Positions 1-8,726 of a DNA stretch of 64,000 bases are shown here, in pieces. Origin of the DNA: Roseivirga sp. UBA6061 (GTDB taxonomy: Bacteria > Bacteroidota > Bacteroidia > Cytophagales > Cyclobacteriaceae). Location: contig DIYF01000061.1 in NCBI GenBank assembly GCA_002427745.1, positions 1-64,000 on the forward strand, in the 5' to 3' direction. The first letter of the stretch is position 1, and every line of letters starts with the position of its first letter. A program made the translations under genes and the position numbers. Under the pieces are notes generated by a model. The model saw nothing but the letters and a program-made list of their open reading frames with translations. It searched no databases and was not told where the DNA came from.

Positions 1-1
1 T

Positions 2-772
2 CACAGCTATGTTTCAGGAAATAAGCTGCGCAAATTCAACGGTATATTAAAAGACCGGAAAGAGCTGGCCGGCCTCATTACCCTGGGCTCGGTGTTTTCA
101 AGCCATTGTCTTACCACGGCTTTTTATGGAGCTTACCTGAGAAAACCGGTGGTACTGATCATCATTGGAAACGCAGAGGCATCCGCCAGGGACTACCCGC
201 ATCTGAAGGCCAGTCTGGACTTCGGGGCCAGGGTGCTTTTTGTGGAGGCAGCCAATGCTACAGCGTTTATTGATGAGCAAAAAGAGCGTTTCAGTGAATA
301 CCTGTGGATTCCTGGTGGAGGCCATACGGCAGAAGCCATGGAAGCATACCGGTTGTTTTTTGAGAGTCTGTTTCAAAAGCATCCGGAGCTAAGCCAGCTT
401 GAGCGTATTCTCCTGCCTTATGGTACGGGCACCACGGCATCAGGTATATGTCAGGCAATTCACACACAGCAATTACCTGCCAGGGTGACGGGGGTTTCTG
501 TGGCCAGAAACAAAGAGCGGTGCCTGGAGGCCGCCCGAGACTTCATCAGTTCTGCCGATGAACTGGCTATGTTGGATATTGTGGAAGACTATGCGGGCCG
601 GTATCATGAACGTACAGAGGCTACGGAAGCAGCAAGACAGCGCTTTTTTGTGGAGACCGGAGTACTGCCAGACCCTGTTTATAATGCCAAGAGTATAGAG
701 TATTTTTATAGAAAAGAGATGAAAAACACCCTGGTAGTAAATACCGGAGGAATGCTGAATAACCTGCTATGA
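2..772 (+). CDS. PLP-dependent enzyme, ACC deaminase/D-cysteine desulfhydrase family (5' end outside window)
   Basis: The reading frame is open from base 2, so the gene starts before the window and about 257 residues are visible. Near the visible N-terminus is GNKLRKF, which matches the PLP-lysine motif (GNKxRK) of the 1-aminocyclopropane-1-carboxylate deaminase/D-cysteine desulfhydrase family; the later LPYGTGTTASG stretch looks like the phosphate-binding glycine loop. A GTG at 92 would remove the lysine and is not the true start. The stop overlaps the next gene by 4 bp (ATGA). Its position before an ATP-grasp ligase and nonulosonate genes suggests it supplies or inverts an amino acid used to decorate a sugar; that role is inference and the substrate is unknown. 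Confidence 0.82.
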   Translation, partial: HSYVSGNKLRKFNGILKDRKELAGLITLGSVFSSHCLTTAFYGAYLRKPVVLIIIGNAEASARDYPHLKASLDFGARVLFVEAANATAFIDEQKERFSEYLWIPGGGHTAEAMEAYRLFFESLFQKHPELSQLERILLPYGTGTTASGICQAIHTQQLPARVTGVSVARNKERCLEAARDFISSADELAMLDIVEDYAGRYHERTEATEAARQRFFVETGVLPDPVYNAKSIEYFYRKEMKNTLVVNTGGMLNNLL

Positions 773-1725
773 ACCTACTGTTTACAAATGCCGGTCGCAG
801 GACCTACCTGATTGAGTATGCACTGGAACTTGCAGAGCAGGAAGGCTATAACCTTACCATATTTGCAGGAGATGTGTCGCGGGACACAGCAGCCTTCAGC
901 GTATCAGATAAAGTGATTCCTGTACTCACTCCCTATGTTACTGGAAATGAAACGCACTACCTGGAAGTGCTTGAGGGTATCTGTAAGGAGCATCAGATAG
1001 ATGTCATCATCCCTCTGATGGACTTTGAGCTTCCCGTACTCAGTCAGCATAAGGAGCACTTTCAAAAGCTGGGAACCCGTATCTGGGTATCTGACTTTCA
1101 GGTGGTGGATCAGTGCCTTGATAAAAAGAAGAATTACGAATGGTGCAGGGCACAGGGTGTAAAGGTTCCGGAGTCCTGGTGGACGGCAGAAGAAGCCGAA
1201 TCAATCACTCGCCTGCCGGTGATAAAAAAGGCCATACTGGGTAGCGGTAGTGTTGGACTCGAGATCATCCGCGATTTTGATACACTCAAAGATGTAGACT
1301 TCGATACCTTTTTTCTCCAGGACTTTATAGAAGGAAGGGAAGTGGGCATGGACATCTTCAACAGTTATGAAGGAAATTTTTTAAGTGCTCATTTCAGAGA
1401 GAAAATGGCAATGAGGGCCGGTGAAACAGACAAGGCCAGGTCGTTCAATGATCCGGCTCTGTATGAAATGGCAAAAGAAGTTAGCGCTAAGTTTGGCCAT
1501 ACGGGCAATATGGATATTGACTTCATGCAAACCGCTGAAGGTGAAATCTACTTTATTGATTTCAACCCACGCTTCGGAGGGGGCTACCCTTTTACACATA
1601 ACTCAGGATTAAACTATTTAAAAGCAATCATTGACCTTTCAATGGGCAAAGAGGTAGCCCTTACCAGCACTCCCCGGGAGATTGTGGGAATGAAAGGCAT
1701 TAAACTATATTTCTATGAAAAATAA
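769..1725 (+). CDS. ATP-grasp carboxylate-amine ligase-like protein
   Basis: This 318-residue protein has the layout of a CarB-like ATP-grasp enzyme: an N-terminal pre-ATP-grasp Rossmann part (starts MNLLFTNAGRR), a central nucleotide-binding part around AILGSGSVGLEI and FFLQDFIEGREVGMD, and a C-terminal metal/ATP signature DFNPRFGGGYPF. Such enzymes activate a carboxylate with ATP and join it to an amine. It overlaps the PLP enzyme upstream by 4 bp and the sialic acid synthase-like gene downstream by 11 bp, so the three are probably translated together. Addition of an amino acid to a nonulosonic acid or its precursor would fit the context, but no substrate can be read from the sequence. Confidence 0.8.
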   Translation: MNLLFTNAGRRTYLIEYALELAEQEGYNLTIFAGDVSRDTAAFSVSDKVIPVLTPYVTGNETHYLEVLEGICKEHQIDVIIPLMDFELPVLSQHKEHFQKLGTRIWVSDFQVVDQCLDKKKNYEWCRAQGVKVPESWWTAEEAESITRLPVIKKAILGSGSVGLEIIRDFDTLKDVDFDTFFLQDFIEGREVGMDIFNSYEGNFLSAHFREKMAMRAGETDKARSFNDPALYEMAKEVSAKFGHTGNMDIDFMQTAEGEIYFIDFNPRFGGGYPFTHNSGLNYLKAIIDLSMGKEVALTSTPREIVGMKGIKLYFYEK

Positions 1726-2734
1726 AGAAGGCTGTTATATCATTGCCGAAGTAGGCCCTAATCATAATGGTAGCCTGGAGGTAGCTTTGAAGTATATAGA
1801 AGCGCTGGCAGCCATTGGGGTAGATGCTGTAAAGTTTCAGATGGGCAACCCGCTCAATTCGTATTCCCTGGATGCCTTCAAAGCTAATTATCAGGAGGGT
1901 AAGGATAAGACCAAGTCGCCTATAGAGATGTCGAAGCGATATCAGCTGCCTTTTGAAGATCACATTAAGCTTTACGAGAAGTGCCAGGAACAGGGAGTAG
2001 ACTATAGCTGCTCTGCTTTTGAAATGGACAGCCTCAATTTTCTCTGGGATAATGTTTCCATGCCGTTTTTCAAGATTCCTTCAGGTGAGATATTTACACT
2101 GGATATGGTAGACTTTATGGCGCAGAAAGATCTGCCGATTATACTGTCTACCGGGATGTCTACTTTCGAAGAGATTGAAAAGGGGATTTCTCTGTTTGAG
2201 GCTTATGGCCCGAAAGACATTACCATACTGCACTGTGTCAGCAGCTATCCCGCCAGCCCTGAAGACATCAACCTGAATGTGATGTTGGAGCTGAGGAAGC
2301 GCTTCGGTAGAAATGTGGGGTATTCTGACCATATGCTGGGCAATGAGGCCTCTATTGCTGCTGTAGCGCATGGAGCTACGGTAGTGGAGAAGCACGTCAC
2401 TTTTGATAAGAACGATGAGGGGCCTGATCATCAGGCGTCTGCTACCATCGAGGAGTTTGCCGACCTCGTAAAAGCCATCAGAAAAGTAGAGAAACTGATG
2501 GGAGTAGGAGAAAAGGTCTTCACAGAAAAAGAAATAGGTATTAAGAAGGTAGCCCGTAAAAGTATCGTTGCCAAAACAGACTTACCCGAGGGACACATCA
2601 TTACCAGAGAAGATCTGGCCTATAAACGCCCCGGTTTTGGTTTCCTGCCCATAGAACAAGATCAGGTTATCGGCAAAAAGGTAGTAAAAGCCATTGAAGG
2701 CAACAGGGTGATCAGACCAGAGCATATAGCGTGA
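1715..2734 (+). CDS. N-acetylneuraminate/legionaminate synthase family protein (NeuB/LegI-like)
   Basis: The 339-residue protein has the full two-domain NeuB architecture. The TIM-barrel part carries AEVGPNHNG near residue 11 and GVDAVKFQ, both signatures of sialic acid synthases that condense phosphoenolpyruvate with an N-acetylmannosamine-type hexose. The C-terminal 60 residues form an antifreeze-like SAF domain (starting about RKSIVAKTDLPEG). It is followed without a gap by a NeuC-like epimerase (4-bp overlap), and a CMP-transferase lies 3 kb downstream. With a PtmE-like gene nearby, a legionaminic-acid-type product is more likely than plain Neu5Ac; LegI, PseI and NeuB cannot be separated with certainty by eye. 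Confidence 0.92.
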   Translation: MKNKEGCYIIAEVGPNHNGSLEVALKYIEALAAIGVDAVKFQMGNPLNSYSLDAFKANYQEGKDKTKSPIEMSKRYQLPFEDHIKLYEKCQEQGVDYSCSAFEMDSLNFLWDNVSMPFFKIPSGEIFTLDMVDFMAQKDLPIILSTGMSTFEEIEKGISLFEAYGPKDITILHCVSSYPASPEDINLNVMLELRKRFGRNVGYSDHMLGNEASIAAVAHGATVVEKHVTFDKNDEGPDHQASATIEEFADLVKAIRKVEKLMGVGEKVFTEKEIGIKKVARKSIVAKTDLPEGHIITREDLAYKRPGFGFLPIEQDQVIGKKVVKAIEGNRVIRPEHIA

Positions 2735-3849
2735 AGAGAACGATAGGCTTTTTTACCGGAGCCCGGTCCGACTATGGTATCATGAAAAGGCTCATACAGG
2801 CGGTGGCAGACTCTCCGGAGTTTGACTACAGCCTCTATGTGTCTGGCCTTCATTTATTGAAGAGATTTGGTCATACCATAGATGAGATCAAAAGAGATGG
2901 CTTTGATATTAAAGCTACCATTCCTGTGTTTGGAGAGGAAGGAGAACCCGGCCAGGAAGAGTTTACAGGATTGATCTCAGGCCTTTCCACGCTCCTGCAG
3001 GATGAAAAGCCCGATGTGATGTTCATTCTCGGTGATCGCTCTGAGGCCTATGCTGCGTCAATCGCCTGTCATTTTGCAGGCGTCAGGATCATTCACTCGG
3101 GCGGAGGCAACCTTACCAGAGGGGCCGTTGACAATATCTATCGTTACAACATGTCGAACCTTGCTGATATCATATTGGCAACCTCAAAAGGGAGCTATCA
3201 TAGATTGCAGCAGGTGCCGGTACTTTCTGAGAAAAAACTTGTTTTTACCGGGTCTCTGGCCATTGATGCCATTCGCAAGTTCCGGGAAAACCCCTCACCG
3301 GTCACTGATGTGGTGCCGGAGCTGGGTTCAGATAAGTTTGCCCTGATGACCTTTCACCCGGTTACCCTGTCTGATGAATCTATAGAAGAAGCCATGGATC
3401 TGAGCTTTCAGGTTATCACGGAACAGGGTATGACCGTACTGGTCACTTATCCAAACAATGACCCGGGCTATCAGGGTATTCTCGATGTGATTGAAAAATG
3501 GCAAAACCATGAGCAGGTAATTGTGCGCAAAAACCTGGGAGCCCAGGGCTATTATGCAGCACTGATGGCCTGCGGCTTTGTAATAGGTAACAGCAGCAGT
3601 GGCCTTATGGAAGCGCCCTACTTTCATAAGCGGGTGATTGATATAGGCACCCGGCAGGAGGGCAGAGAATATGACGGAAGCATTACCCGCGTGGTTTGCG
3701 AAGCAAATGCAATTCAGCAGGCCATTGAGCAGGGGTTTGCAGAGAACTGGCCCCATACCGACTGTGACGAGATTTATGGTGATGGCCATGCACTACAAAG
3801 GATTATGAGTTATTTTAAAGATTCATTATTCACCTCTCAGGAGTCGTGA
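2731..3849 (+). CDS. UDP-GlcNAc 2-epimerase (hydrolysing) family protein, NeuC/LegG-like
   Basis: The 372-residue protein is a GT-B-fold hydrolysing 2-epimerase: GFFTGARSDYG at the N-terminus, GDRSE near 101, MTFHPVTLSDE, TYPNNDPG, IGNSSSGLMEAP and IGTRQEGREYDG are all family landmarks. The enzyme should release a mannosamine-type hexose from its nucleotide sugar, feeding the synthase just upstream. The segment IHSGGGNLTRGAVDN (121-135) departs from the usual HGGE-x-T-x-GA-x-DE pattern: the motif glutamate aligns with Asn127 and the second acidic residue with Asn135, and the following RH is RY. Start is GTG at 2731, overlapping the previous stop. Activity or substrate may therefore differ from standard NeuC. 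Confidence 0.88.
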   Translation: MKRTIGFFTGARSDYGIMKRLIQAVADSPEFDYSLYVSGLHLLKRFGHTIDEIKRDGFDIKATIPVFGEEGEPGQEEFTGLISGLSTLLQDEKPDVMFILGDRSEAYAASIACHFAGVRIIHSGGGNLTRGAVDNIYRYNMSNLADIILATSKGSYHRLQQVPVLSEKKLVFTGSLAIDAIRKFRENPSPVTDVVPELGSDKFALMTFHPVTLSDESIEEAMDLSFQVITEQGMTVLVTYPNNDPGYQGILDVIEKWQNHEQVIVRKNLGAQGYYAALMACGFVIGNSSSGLMEAPYFHKRVIDIGTRQEGREYDGSITRVVCEANAIQQAIEQGFAENWPHTDCDEIYGDGHALQRIMSYFKDSLFTSQES

Positions 3850-3870
3850 GTAGATAGGTACTTACTTGCT

Positions 3871-4800
3871 ATGGCAGAGACAAAGAAAAAAATGCTGGTG
3901 CTGGGAGGGGGAGGTTTTATCGGAACCCACCTGGTAGAATCCCTCAAAAGCAGGTACGAGATCACAGTACTGGAACGAAGAAGAGACTCAGGCAATGAAC
4001 TGGAAGGTATAGACTATGTCTATGGAGATTTCGGGCAGGAAGATTTGCTCCGAAAATCTCTGAAGGGCATCGATATGGTGATACACCTTATTTCAACAAC
4101 CGTCCCTAAGACGGCAGATGCCAATCCCATATTTGACTTGAACAGCAACCTGATGAATACCATTGGTCTGCTCAGGTTACTTCAGGAAAGTCAGGTAGAA
4201 AAACTGGTGTACTTTTCATCAGGAGGTACGGTGTATGGAGAACCTAAAACCGACCTCGTAGAGGAAGACCACTCCAGAGAACCTATTGGCTCTTATGGTA
4301 TCGTTAAATGTGCCATTGAAGATTATATCCGCTTTTATGCATCAAAGAGCAGGTTTGAGTACCTGATTGTTCGCCCTTCCAATCCCTATGGTCCGGGGCA
4401 GATATCTTACGGTTTACAGGGAGTAATCCCTATTATTTTTGATGCAGCCCTTAAGAATAAGGAATTCCAGCTTTGGGGGGGAGGTACCCAGGTGAGAGAT
4501 TATATATTCATCACAGACCTGGTAGAAGGAGTGGAGCGACTGATCGATTCTGATTGTACAGGTGCTTACAATATTGGTTCGGGTACAGGTTACAATGTAA
4601 AACAACTGGTAGAAGCCATTGAACCCATGATTGGTAAAACACTGGCAACCCGAGTCGTGGAGACTGATCACAACGCCATCGAACGATTTATCCTGTCCGT
4701 AGAGAAGTTGCGCAGGGATACTGGCTGGAAACCGGTTACAGGGCTGAACGAGGGACTTAAGCAATACTATGCCTGGTTACAGGAGACAACACTTTCGTAG
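3871..4800 (+). CDS. NAD-dependent epimerase/dehydratase (extended SDR)
   Basis: The 309-residue protein begins with a Rossmann motif (LVLGGGGFIGTHLVE) and carries an SDR catalytic pattern: SSGGTVYGEP supplies the serine and YGIVK supplies the YxxxK pair. RPSNPYGPGQ and the C-terminal GWKP segment are typical of UDP-glucose 4-epimerase-like enzymes acting on nucleotide sugars. The gene sits 21 bp after the NeuC-like gene and 33 bp before the PtmE-like gene, so it belongs to the same operon. It could oxidise, epimerise or dehydrate a sugar nucleotide of the nonulosonate route; the precise reaction cannot be assigned. Confidence 0.85.
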   Translation: MAETKKKMLVLGGGGFIGTHLVESLKSRYEITVLERRRDSGNELEGIDYVYGDFGQEDLLRKSLKGIDMVIHLISTTVPKTADANPIFDLNSNLMNTIGLLRLLQESQVEKLVYFSSGGTVYGEPKTDLVEEDHSREPIGSYGIVKCAIEDYIRFYASKSRFEYLIVRPSNPYGPGQISYGLQGVIPIIFDAALKNKEFQLWGGGTQVRDYIFITDLVEGVERLIDSDCTGAYNIGSGTGYNVKQLVEAIEPMIGKTLATRVVETDHNAIERFILSVEKLRRDTGWKPVTGLNEGLKQYYAWLQETTLS

Positions 4801-4833
4801 CATGACTTTTTCAACTTCAATCAACACATCAAA

Positions 4834-5880
4834 ATGAGGCACTACAAAGAACATCTGATTCTCAAAGGTACCACCGTGCTCAAAGCCATGGCACAGCTTA
4901 ACATACTGGCCCGGGATGCCATTTTGTTTGTAGTTGACGAAGAAGACCGGCTTATCGGTAGCCTGACGGACGGAGATGTAAGAAGAGGTCTGCTCAAAGA
5001 GCATTCAGTACATGATAAGGTAGAAGCCATCATACAACCGAATCCCCGCTACATTGAAAAAGGCAACTACAGACTGGAGCAGATCATAGAGTTTCGTGAA
5101 GGCCACTTTAAGATTATTCCGGTGCTGGACACTGAGCGGAAGGTGGTGAATATCATTAACCTGGGAGAACACCTCTCGTACCTGCCACTGGATGCCGTGG
5201 TAATGGCTGGGGGGCGCGGCAGCCGGCTCAAGCCAATGACCGATACCACACCCAAGCCGCTTCTGAAAGTCGGGAATAAGGCCATCATTGAGCATAACCT
5301 TGATCGTCTCAAGCGCTTTGGAATTGATGATTTCTGGATCTCAGTCAGGTATCTGGGCGAGCAGATTGAAGAAAAACTCGGAGATGGTAAAGATCAGAAT
5401 ATCAGCATCGACTATGTGTGGGAAGACAAGCCCCTGGGTACCATTGGTGCAGTGAGTAAGATCGGCAATTTTGGTCATAACTATGTGCTGGTAACCAACT
5501 CCGATATACTTACCACGCTGGATTACGAAGACTTCTTCCTGGATTTTATCAACAGGGACGCGGATATGTCTGTGGCTACCATACCCTATGATGTAGATAT
5601 ACCTTATGCGGTAATGGAGACCGATAATAACCAGGTAATTTCGTTTAAAGAGAAACCTACCTATACCTATTACTCCAACGGAGGTATCTACCTGATCAAG
5701 CGCGAGGTGCTTGAACGCATACCCCATGATGAATTTTTTAACAGTACCGATTTAATGGAGGCCCTGCTCAATGATGGAGGCAAGCTGGTTTCCTATCCTA
5801 TGCGCAGCTACTGGCTCGATATTGGTAAGCCCAATGACTTTACCAAGGCGCAGGAAGATATAAAGCATCTCGATTTATGA
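4834..5880 (+). CDS. CBS-domain sugar-phosphate nucleotidyltransferase, PtmE-like
   Basis: Residues 1 to about 115 form a CBS-domain pair (ILFVVDEEDRLIGSLTDGD is a typical CBS turn), and residues 120-348 form a nucleotidyltransferase domain with AGGRGSRLKPMT at 125-136 and PKPLLKVGN. This fusion is the architecture of Campylobacter PtmE, which makes GDP-GlcN for the GDP-linked legionaminic acid route (known family fact). The CBS pair may sense adenosine nucleotides. The stop overlaps the CMP-transferase downstream by 4 bp. The neighbourhood with NeuB-, NeuC- and NeuA-like genes supports a legionaminate-type pathway; nucleotide and sugar specificity are inferred only. Confidence 0.85.
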   Translation: MRHYKEHLILKGTTVLKAMAQLNILARDAILFVVDEEDRLIGSLTDGDVRRGLLKEHSVHDKVEAIIQPNPRYIEKGNYRLEQIIEFREGHFKIIPVLDTERKVVNIINLGEHLSYLPLDAVVMAGGRGSRLKPMTDTTPKPLLKVGNKAIIEHNLDRLKRFGIDDFWISVRYLGEQIEEKLGDGKDQNISIDYVWEDKPLGTIGAVSKIGNFGHNYVLVTNSDILTTLDYEDFFLDFINRDADMSVATIPYDVDIPYAVMETDNNQVISFKEKPTYTYYSNGGIYLIKREVLERIPHDEFFNSTDLMEALLNDGGKLVSYPMRSYWLDIGKPNDFTKAQEDIKHLDL

Positions 5881-6572
5881 AGCCACTTGTGATCATTCCG
5901 GCAAGAGGAGGCTCCAAAGGCGTACCGGGTAAGAACATAAAACCCCTCAATGGAAAGCCGCTTATCCACTATACCATAGAAGCTGCCAGAGAGGTATTTG
6001 CTGATGAGCATATTTGTGTCTCTACCGATAGTGAAGAGATCAAAGCTACAGCAGAGGCAACCGGGCTGGCTGTACCCTTTATCAGGCCTCCTGAGCTGGC
6101 CACCGACACAGCCGGCAGTTATGGAGCCTTACTACATGCTATTGAGTTTTACGAGCAACAGGGATATCACCCTGATGTCATTATCTTGTTGCAACCTACC
6201 TCTCCCTTCCGTTCCGGCAGACATATCAAAGAAGCCATGGCGTGCTTTGATGAAGTTTGCGAAATGGTAGTATCGGTAAGAGAGACCAATGCCAATCCTT
6301 ATTACGTGCTGAAAGAAGAAAATGAAGAGGGATGGCTTGAAAAATCAAAGCCCGGAAACTTTACAAGAAGACAGGATTGCCCTAAGGTATATGAGGTGAA
6401 TGGTGCTATTTACATTATGCATGCCCATGTGCTCAAAGAAAAACCTCTGGGTAAATTTCAGAAAGTAAGGAAGTACCTGATGGATGAGCATTCCTCTATG
6501 GATATAGATACCAAACTCGACTGGCAACTGGCTGAGTTTGTACTGGCCTCTTCTGAAGAACTTTTTCAATAA
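5877..6572 (+). CDS. CMP-nonulosonate cytidylyltransferase (NeuA/LegF-like)
   Basis: The 231-residue protein starts with IIPARGGSKGVPGKNI, the CTP-binding signature of acylneuraminate cytidylyltransferases, followed by HICVSTDSEEI, ELATDTAGSYGALLHA and QPTSPFR, all family hallmarks. It should transfer CMP from CTP to the keto-acid sugar made by the NeuB-like synthase, giving the donor for a glycosyltransferase. The length is standard for the single-domain form. It begins within the end of the PtmE-like gene (ATGA) and its 3' end overlaps the next reading frame by about 35 bp. Confidence 0.93.
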   Translation: MKPLVIIPARGGSKGVPGKNIKPLNGKPLIHYTIEAAREVFADEHICVSTDSEEIKATAEATGLAVPFIRPPELATDTAGSYGALLHAIEFYEQQGYHPDVIILLQPTSPFRSGRHIKEAMACFDEVCEMVVSVRETNANPYYVLKEENEEGWLEKSKPGNFTRRQDCPKVYEVNGAIYIMHAHVLKEKPLGKFQKVRKYLMDEHSSMDIDTKLDWQLAEFVLASSEELFQ

Positions 6573-7644
6573 GATCACATTGGGGAAAGTCAACATATTT
6601 ACCATAGCTACTGCTACGCATATTCTTCAGATAGAAGAAGCGAAGCGCAGGTTTGCCTGTGAAGATGACGATAACTACCTCATAGTTTTTGGCAACTACA
6701 AAGACAGCTATCAGCAACTGAGGAACGGAGTAGACTGCAGTGCCTGGAAAAAAGTAATCTTTTTTTATTCTCCGTTGTACTACCTCTTCGATGAGCGCGG
6801 TATTCCCAAAAGATATACGCGCATATACAAGAAGTGGCTTTATATTTTCGCCTATGGCAGGTTAATGCGGAAGGTAAAAAAATGGGGGAAAGCGCAGTAC
6901 TTCTTCACAGTTAATATTCTGGCCAACGATGTCTATATGCGAAGACTCATGAATGAAGCCGACTTCAAAAGAATGGTTTTGTTCGATGATGGTACTTCTA
7001 CCATTCACCTGGTTGGTCATATTAACTCGCTGTATCATCAGGGTGTCGACCCCATTGTACTCAATGAGGTAAGACTTCCGAAGGGAATCACTTTTTTCTC
7101 CAATTATCGCGTACAGCTGGAACGAAGTGAAGATGACCTGGTGATCAATCAGTTCGATGTACAAAGAGAAAAGGTAGTAAATCCCGGAGGCTTTGGTAAG
7201 AAGGTTTATTTCCTGGGAGCACCTTTAGGCAGGATTTACATGGAACCTGACATTTATCTCGGTCTGCTTGAAAAAATCAGAAAGCACTTTGGTGATCAGG
7301 ATGTCTACTACATTCCTCACCGAACGGAAAACAAGACAGAAATCAGTAAAATCGAGAAGATATTTAAGATATTGACCATTGACGCTCCTGTGGAAAAAAT
7401 GCTGATGGATCATACGATTGAGCGCCCGGGAGTACTGGCTTCATGCTTTTCAAGCGGCCTTGCCAATGTGGCTTCAATTTTTGCCTCTGAGGACGATTTC
7501 AGGGTGCAGGCCTTCTACATAAAGCAGGAGTATCTCAAGGTGCACCATAAGCGAATCGAAGGGATTTACAAGAGTTTTGAAATGCTTGACGGAGAGAAGA
7601 TAGAGGTAGTAAAAGCATACGATCAATTGACTGAGCAGCTATGA
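6538..7644 (+). CDS. Candidate sialyltransferase-like glycosyltransferase (GT52-type motifs)
   Basis: No close family name is obvious at first sight, but the 368-residue protein shows the spaced motifs of GT-B bacterial sialyltransferases: FDDG (149-152; the D/E-D/E-G motif), YIPHR (258-262; position of the HP motif) and SCFSSGLAN (302-310; the serine motif contacting CMP). Its place directly after a CMP-transferase fits a transferase of the CMP-activated nonulosonic acid. The reading frame opens at TTG 6538 inside the previous gene; a second TTG at 6580, just after the upstream stop, is an alternative start. The family call is inference from motif spacing. Confidence 0.68.
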   Translation: MYWPLLKNFFNKITLGKVNIFTIATATHILQIEEAKRRFACEDDDNYLIVFGNYKDSYQQLRNGVDCSAWKKVIFFYSPLYYLFDERGIPKRYTRIYKKWLYIFAYGRLMRKVKKWGKAQYFFTVNILANDVYMRRLMNEADFKRMVLFDDGTSTIHLVGHINSLYHQGVDPIVLNEVRLPKGITFFSNYRVQLERSEDDLVINQFDVQREKVVNPGGFGKKVYFLGAPLGRIYMEPDIYLGLLEKIRKHFGDQDVYYIPHRTENKTEISKIEKIFKILTIDAPVEKMLMDHTIERPGVLASCFSSGLANVASIFASEDDFRVQAFYIKQEYLKVHHKRIEGIYKSFEMLDGEKIEVVKAYDQLTEQL

Positions 7645-8726
7645 AAGTAATGATTATCAATGCGCACCTTTCTAAGGTGATGGGAGGGTCTGAAGTGGCC
7701 TGTCATATTTCTGCAAAGGCCTTTCTCAGTCAGGGGCATGATGTGATTTATGGTGCAGTCAAAGGTTATGATACTTCTGTAAGCTGGCCATATCCCATTG
7801 TGGAAGTAACAGCAAGTGAGCAAAAGAACCTGGTGCCTTTTCTTAAAAAGCATCAGGTGGATGTGCTTTACTGGAACTATAACAAGAAGCTGATCTGGCC
7901 CAATTTTAAAAATATCAGGGCTGCCGGTATCCCTATCTTCTTTTCTATTAACCATGTAAACGACCTGCAGTACTACCCTAAAAAGAAGCCCTATAAAAAC
8001 CCCTGGACCATCCTCAAGCATAACATAAAAAAGATACCCAAGGCCTATCATTTCTTCCAGGCGCGTAAACAGATCAATGGCTATGTAGCCATTAACAAAG
8101 AGCACATGGACCTGATTCCTGAAAGGTTCAATAAAACTTTCATTCCCTTTGGTGTATTTGATGAGGTTGCTGAACCTGCTCCGGCACCCAGACCTTACAT
8201 TATCTGGGTAGCAAGTATCAAAAGAGTGAAGAACCCTGAGCTTTTTCTTAAGCTGGCAAAGGCCCTGGAACACCTGGATGTTGATTTTTACCTGATAGGT
8301 AAGGCTCAGGAAGAACATTATACCGGTTGGGGAGAACAGGCAGATGCAGAACAGGAGAATTTTAAATTCCTGGGAGGTCAGGAGATGAAGAAAACGAACG
8401 GGTTTATCAAAAACTCGTGCATGTTCATCAGTACCTGTGACCCGGAAGGGTTTCCTATGGTTTTTTTGCAGTCCTGGGTGTTTGGACGACCTGTGGTTTC
8501 AATGAATTATGACCCCTCAGGGGTTATTGAGCGCGAAAATCTGGGCTATTGCTCCAATGGAGATTTTGATAAGTTCGTAAGTCAGGTTGAGAGCCTTGTG
8601 AAAGATCAGGACACCTATGATGAAATAAGTGCCTCCTGCAAAAGGTACATAGATGAGAATCACAATGTATCCAGAAATGTAGGCCGATTGCTCGATTACT
8701 TTAAAACGGCAAATACGGGAAAATGA
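7641..8726 (+). CDS. Glycosyltransferase, GT4-like
   Basis: This 361-residue protein has the two Rossmann halves of a GT-B enzyme. The N-terminus has the donor/acceptor loop HLSKVMGGSEVACHIS, and the C-terminal half has VASIKRVKNPELFLKLA, FYLIGKA and STCDPEGFPMVFLQSWVFG, which is the E-x7-E region of GT4 retaining transferases (here EGFPMVFLQ, with Q at the second acid position). It overlaps both neighbours by 4 bp. It probably adds one residue to the repeat unit on a lipid carrier at the inner membrane face. Sugar specificity is not visible. Confidence 0.85.
   Translation: MKVMIINAHLSKVMGGSEVACHISAKAFLSQGHDVIYGAVKGYDTSVSWPYPIVEVTASEQKNLVPFLKKHQVDVLYWNYNKKLIWPNFKNIRAAGIPIFFSINHVNDLQYYPKKKPYKNPWTILKHNIKKIPKAYHFFQARKQINGYVAINKEHMDLIPERFNKTFIPFGVFDEVAEPAPAPRPYIIWVASIKRVKNPELFLKLAKALEHLDVDFYLIGKAQEEHYTGWGEQADAEQENFKFLGGQEMKKTNGFIKNSCMFISTCDPEGFPMVFLQSWVFGRPVVSMNYDPSGVIERENLGYCSNGDFDKFVSQVESLVKDQDTYDEISASCKRYIDENHNVSRNVGRLLDYFKTANTGK

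Noticed and set aside
410..426. Missing catalytic tyrosine in the SDR domain of the 633-residue dehydratase (residue numbers of the protein at 19950)
   Set aside because: Met in this place is a known property of PglF/WbpM-type dehydratases and not a defect.
7623..8318. 231-codon minus-strand frame opposite a GT4 gene
   Set aside because: The + strand protein has GT4 motifs and tight 4-bp overlaps with neighbours; the antisense product is cysteine- and histidine-rich without domain.
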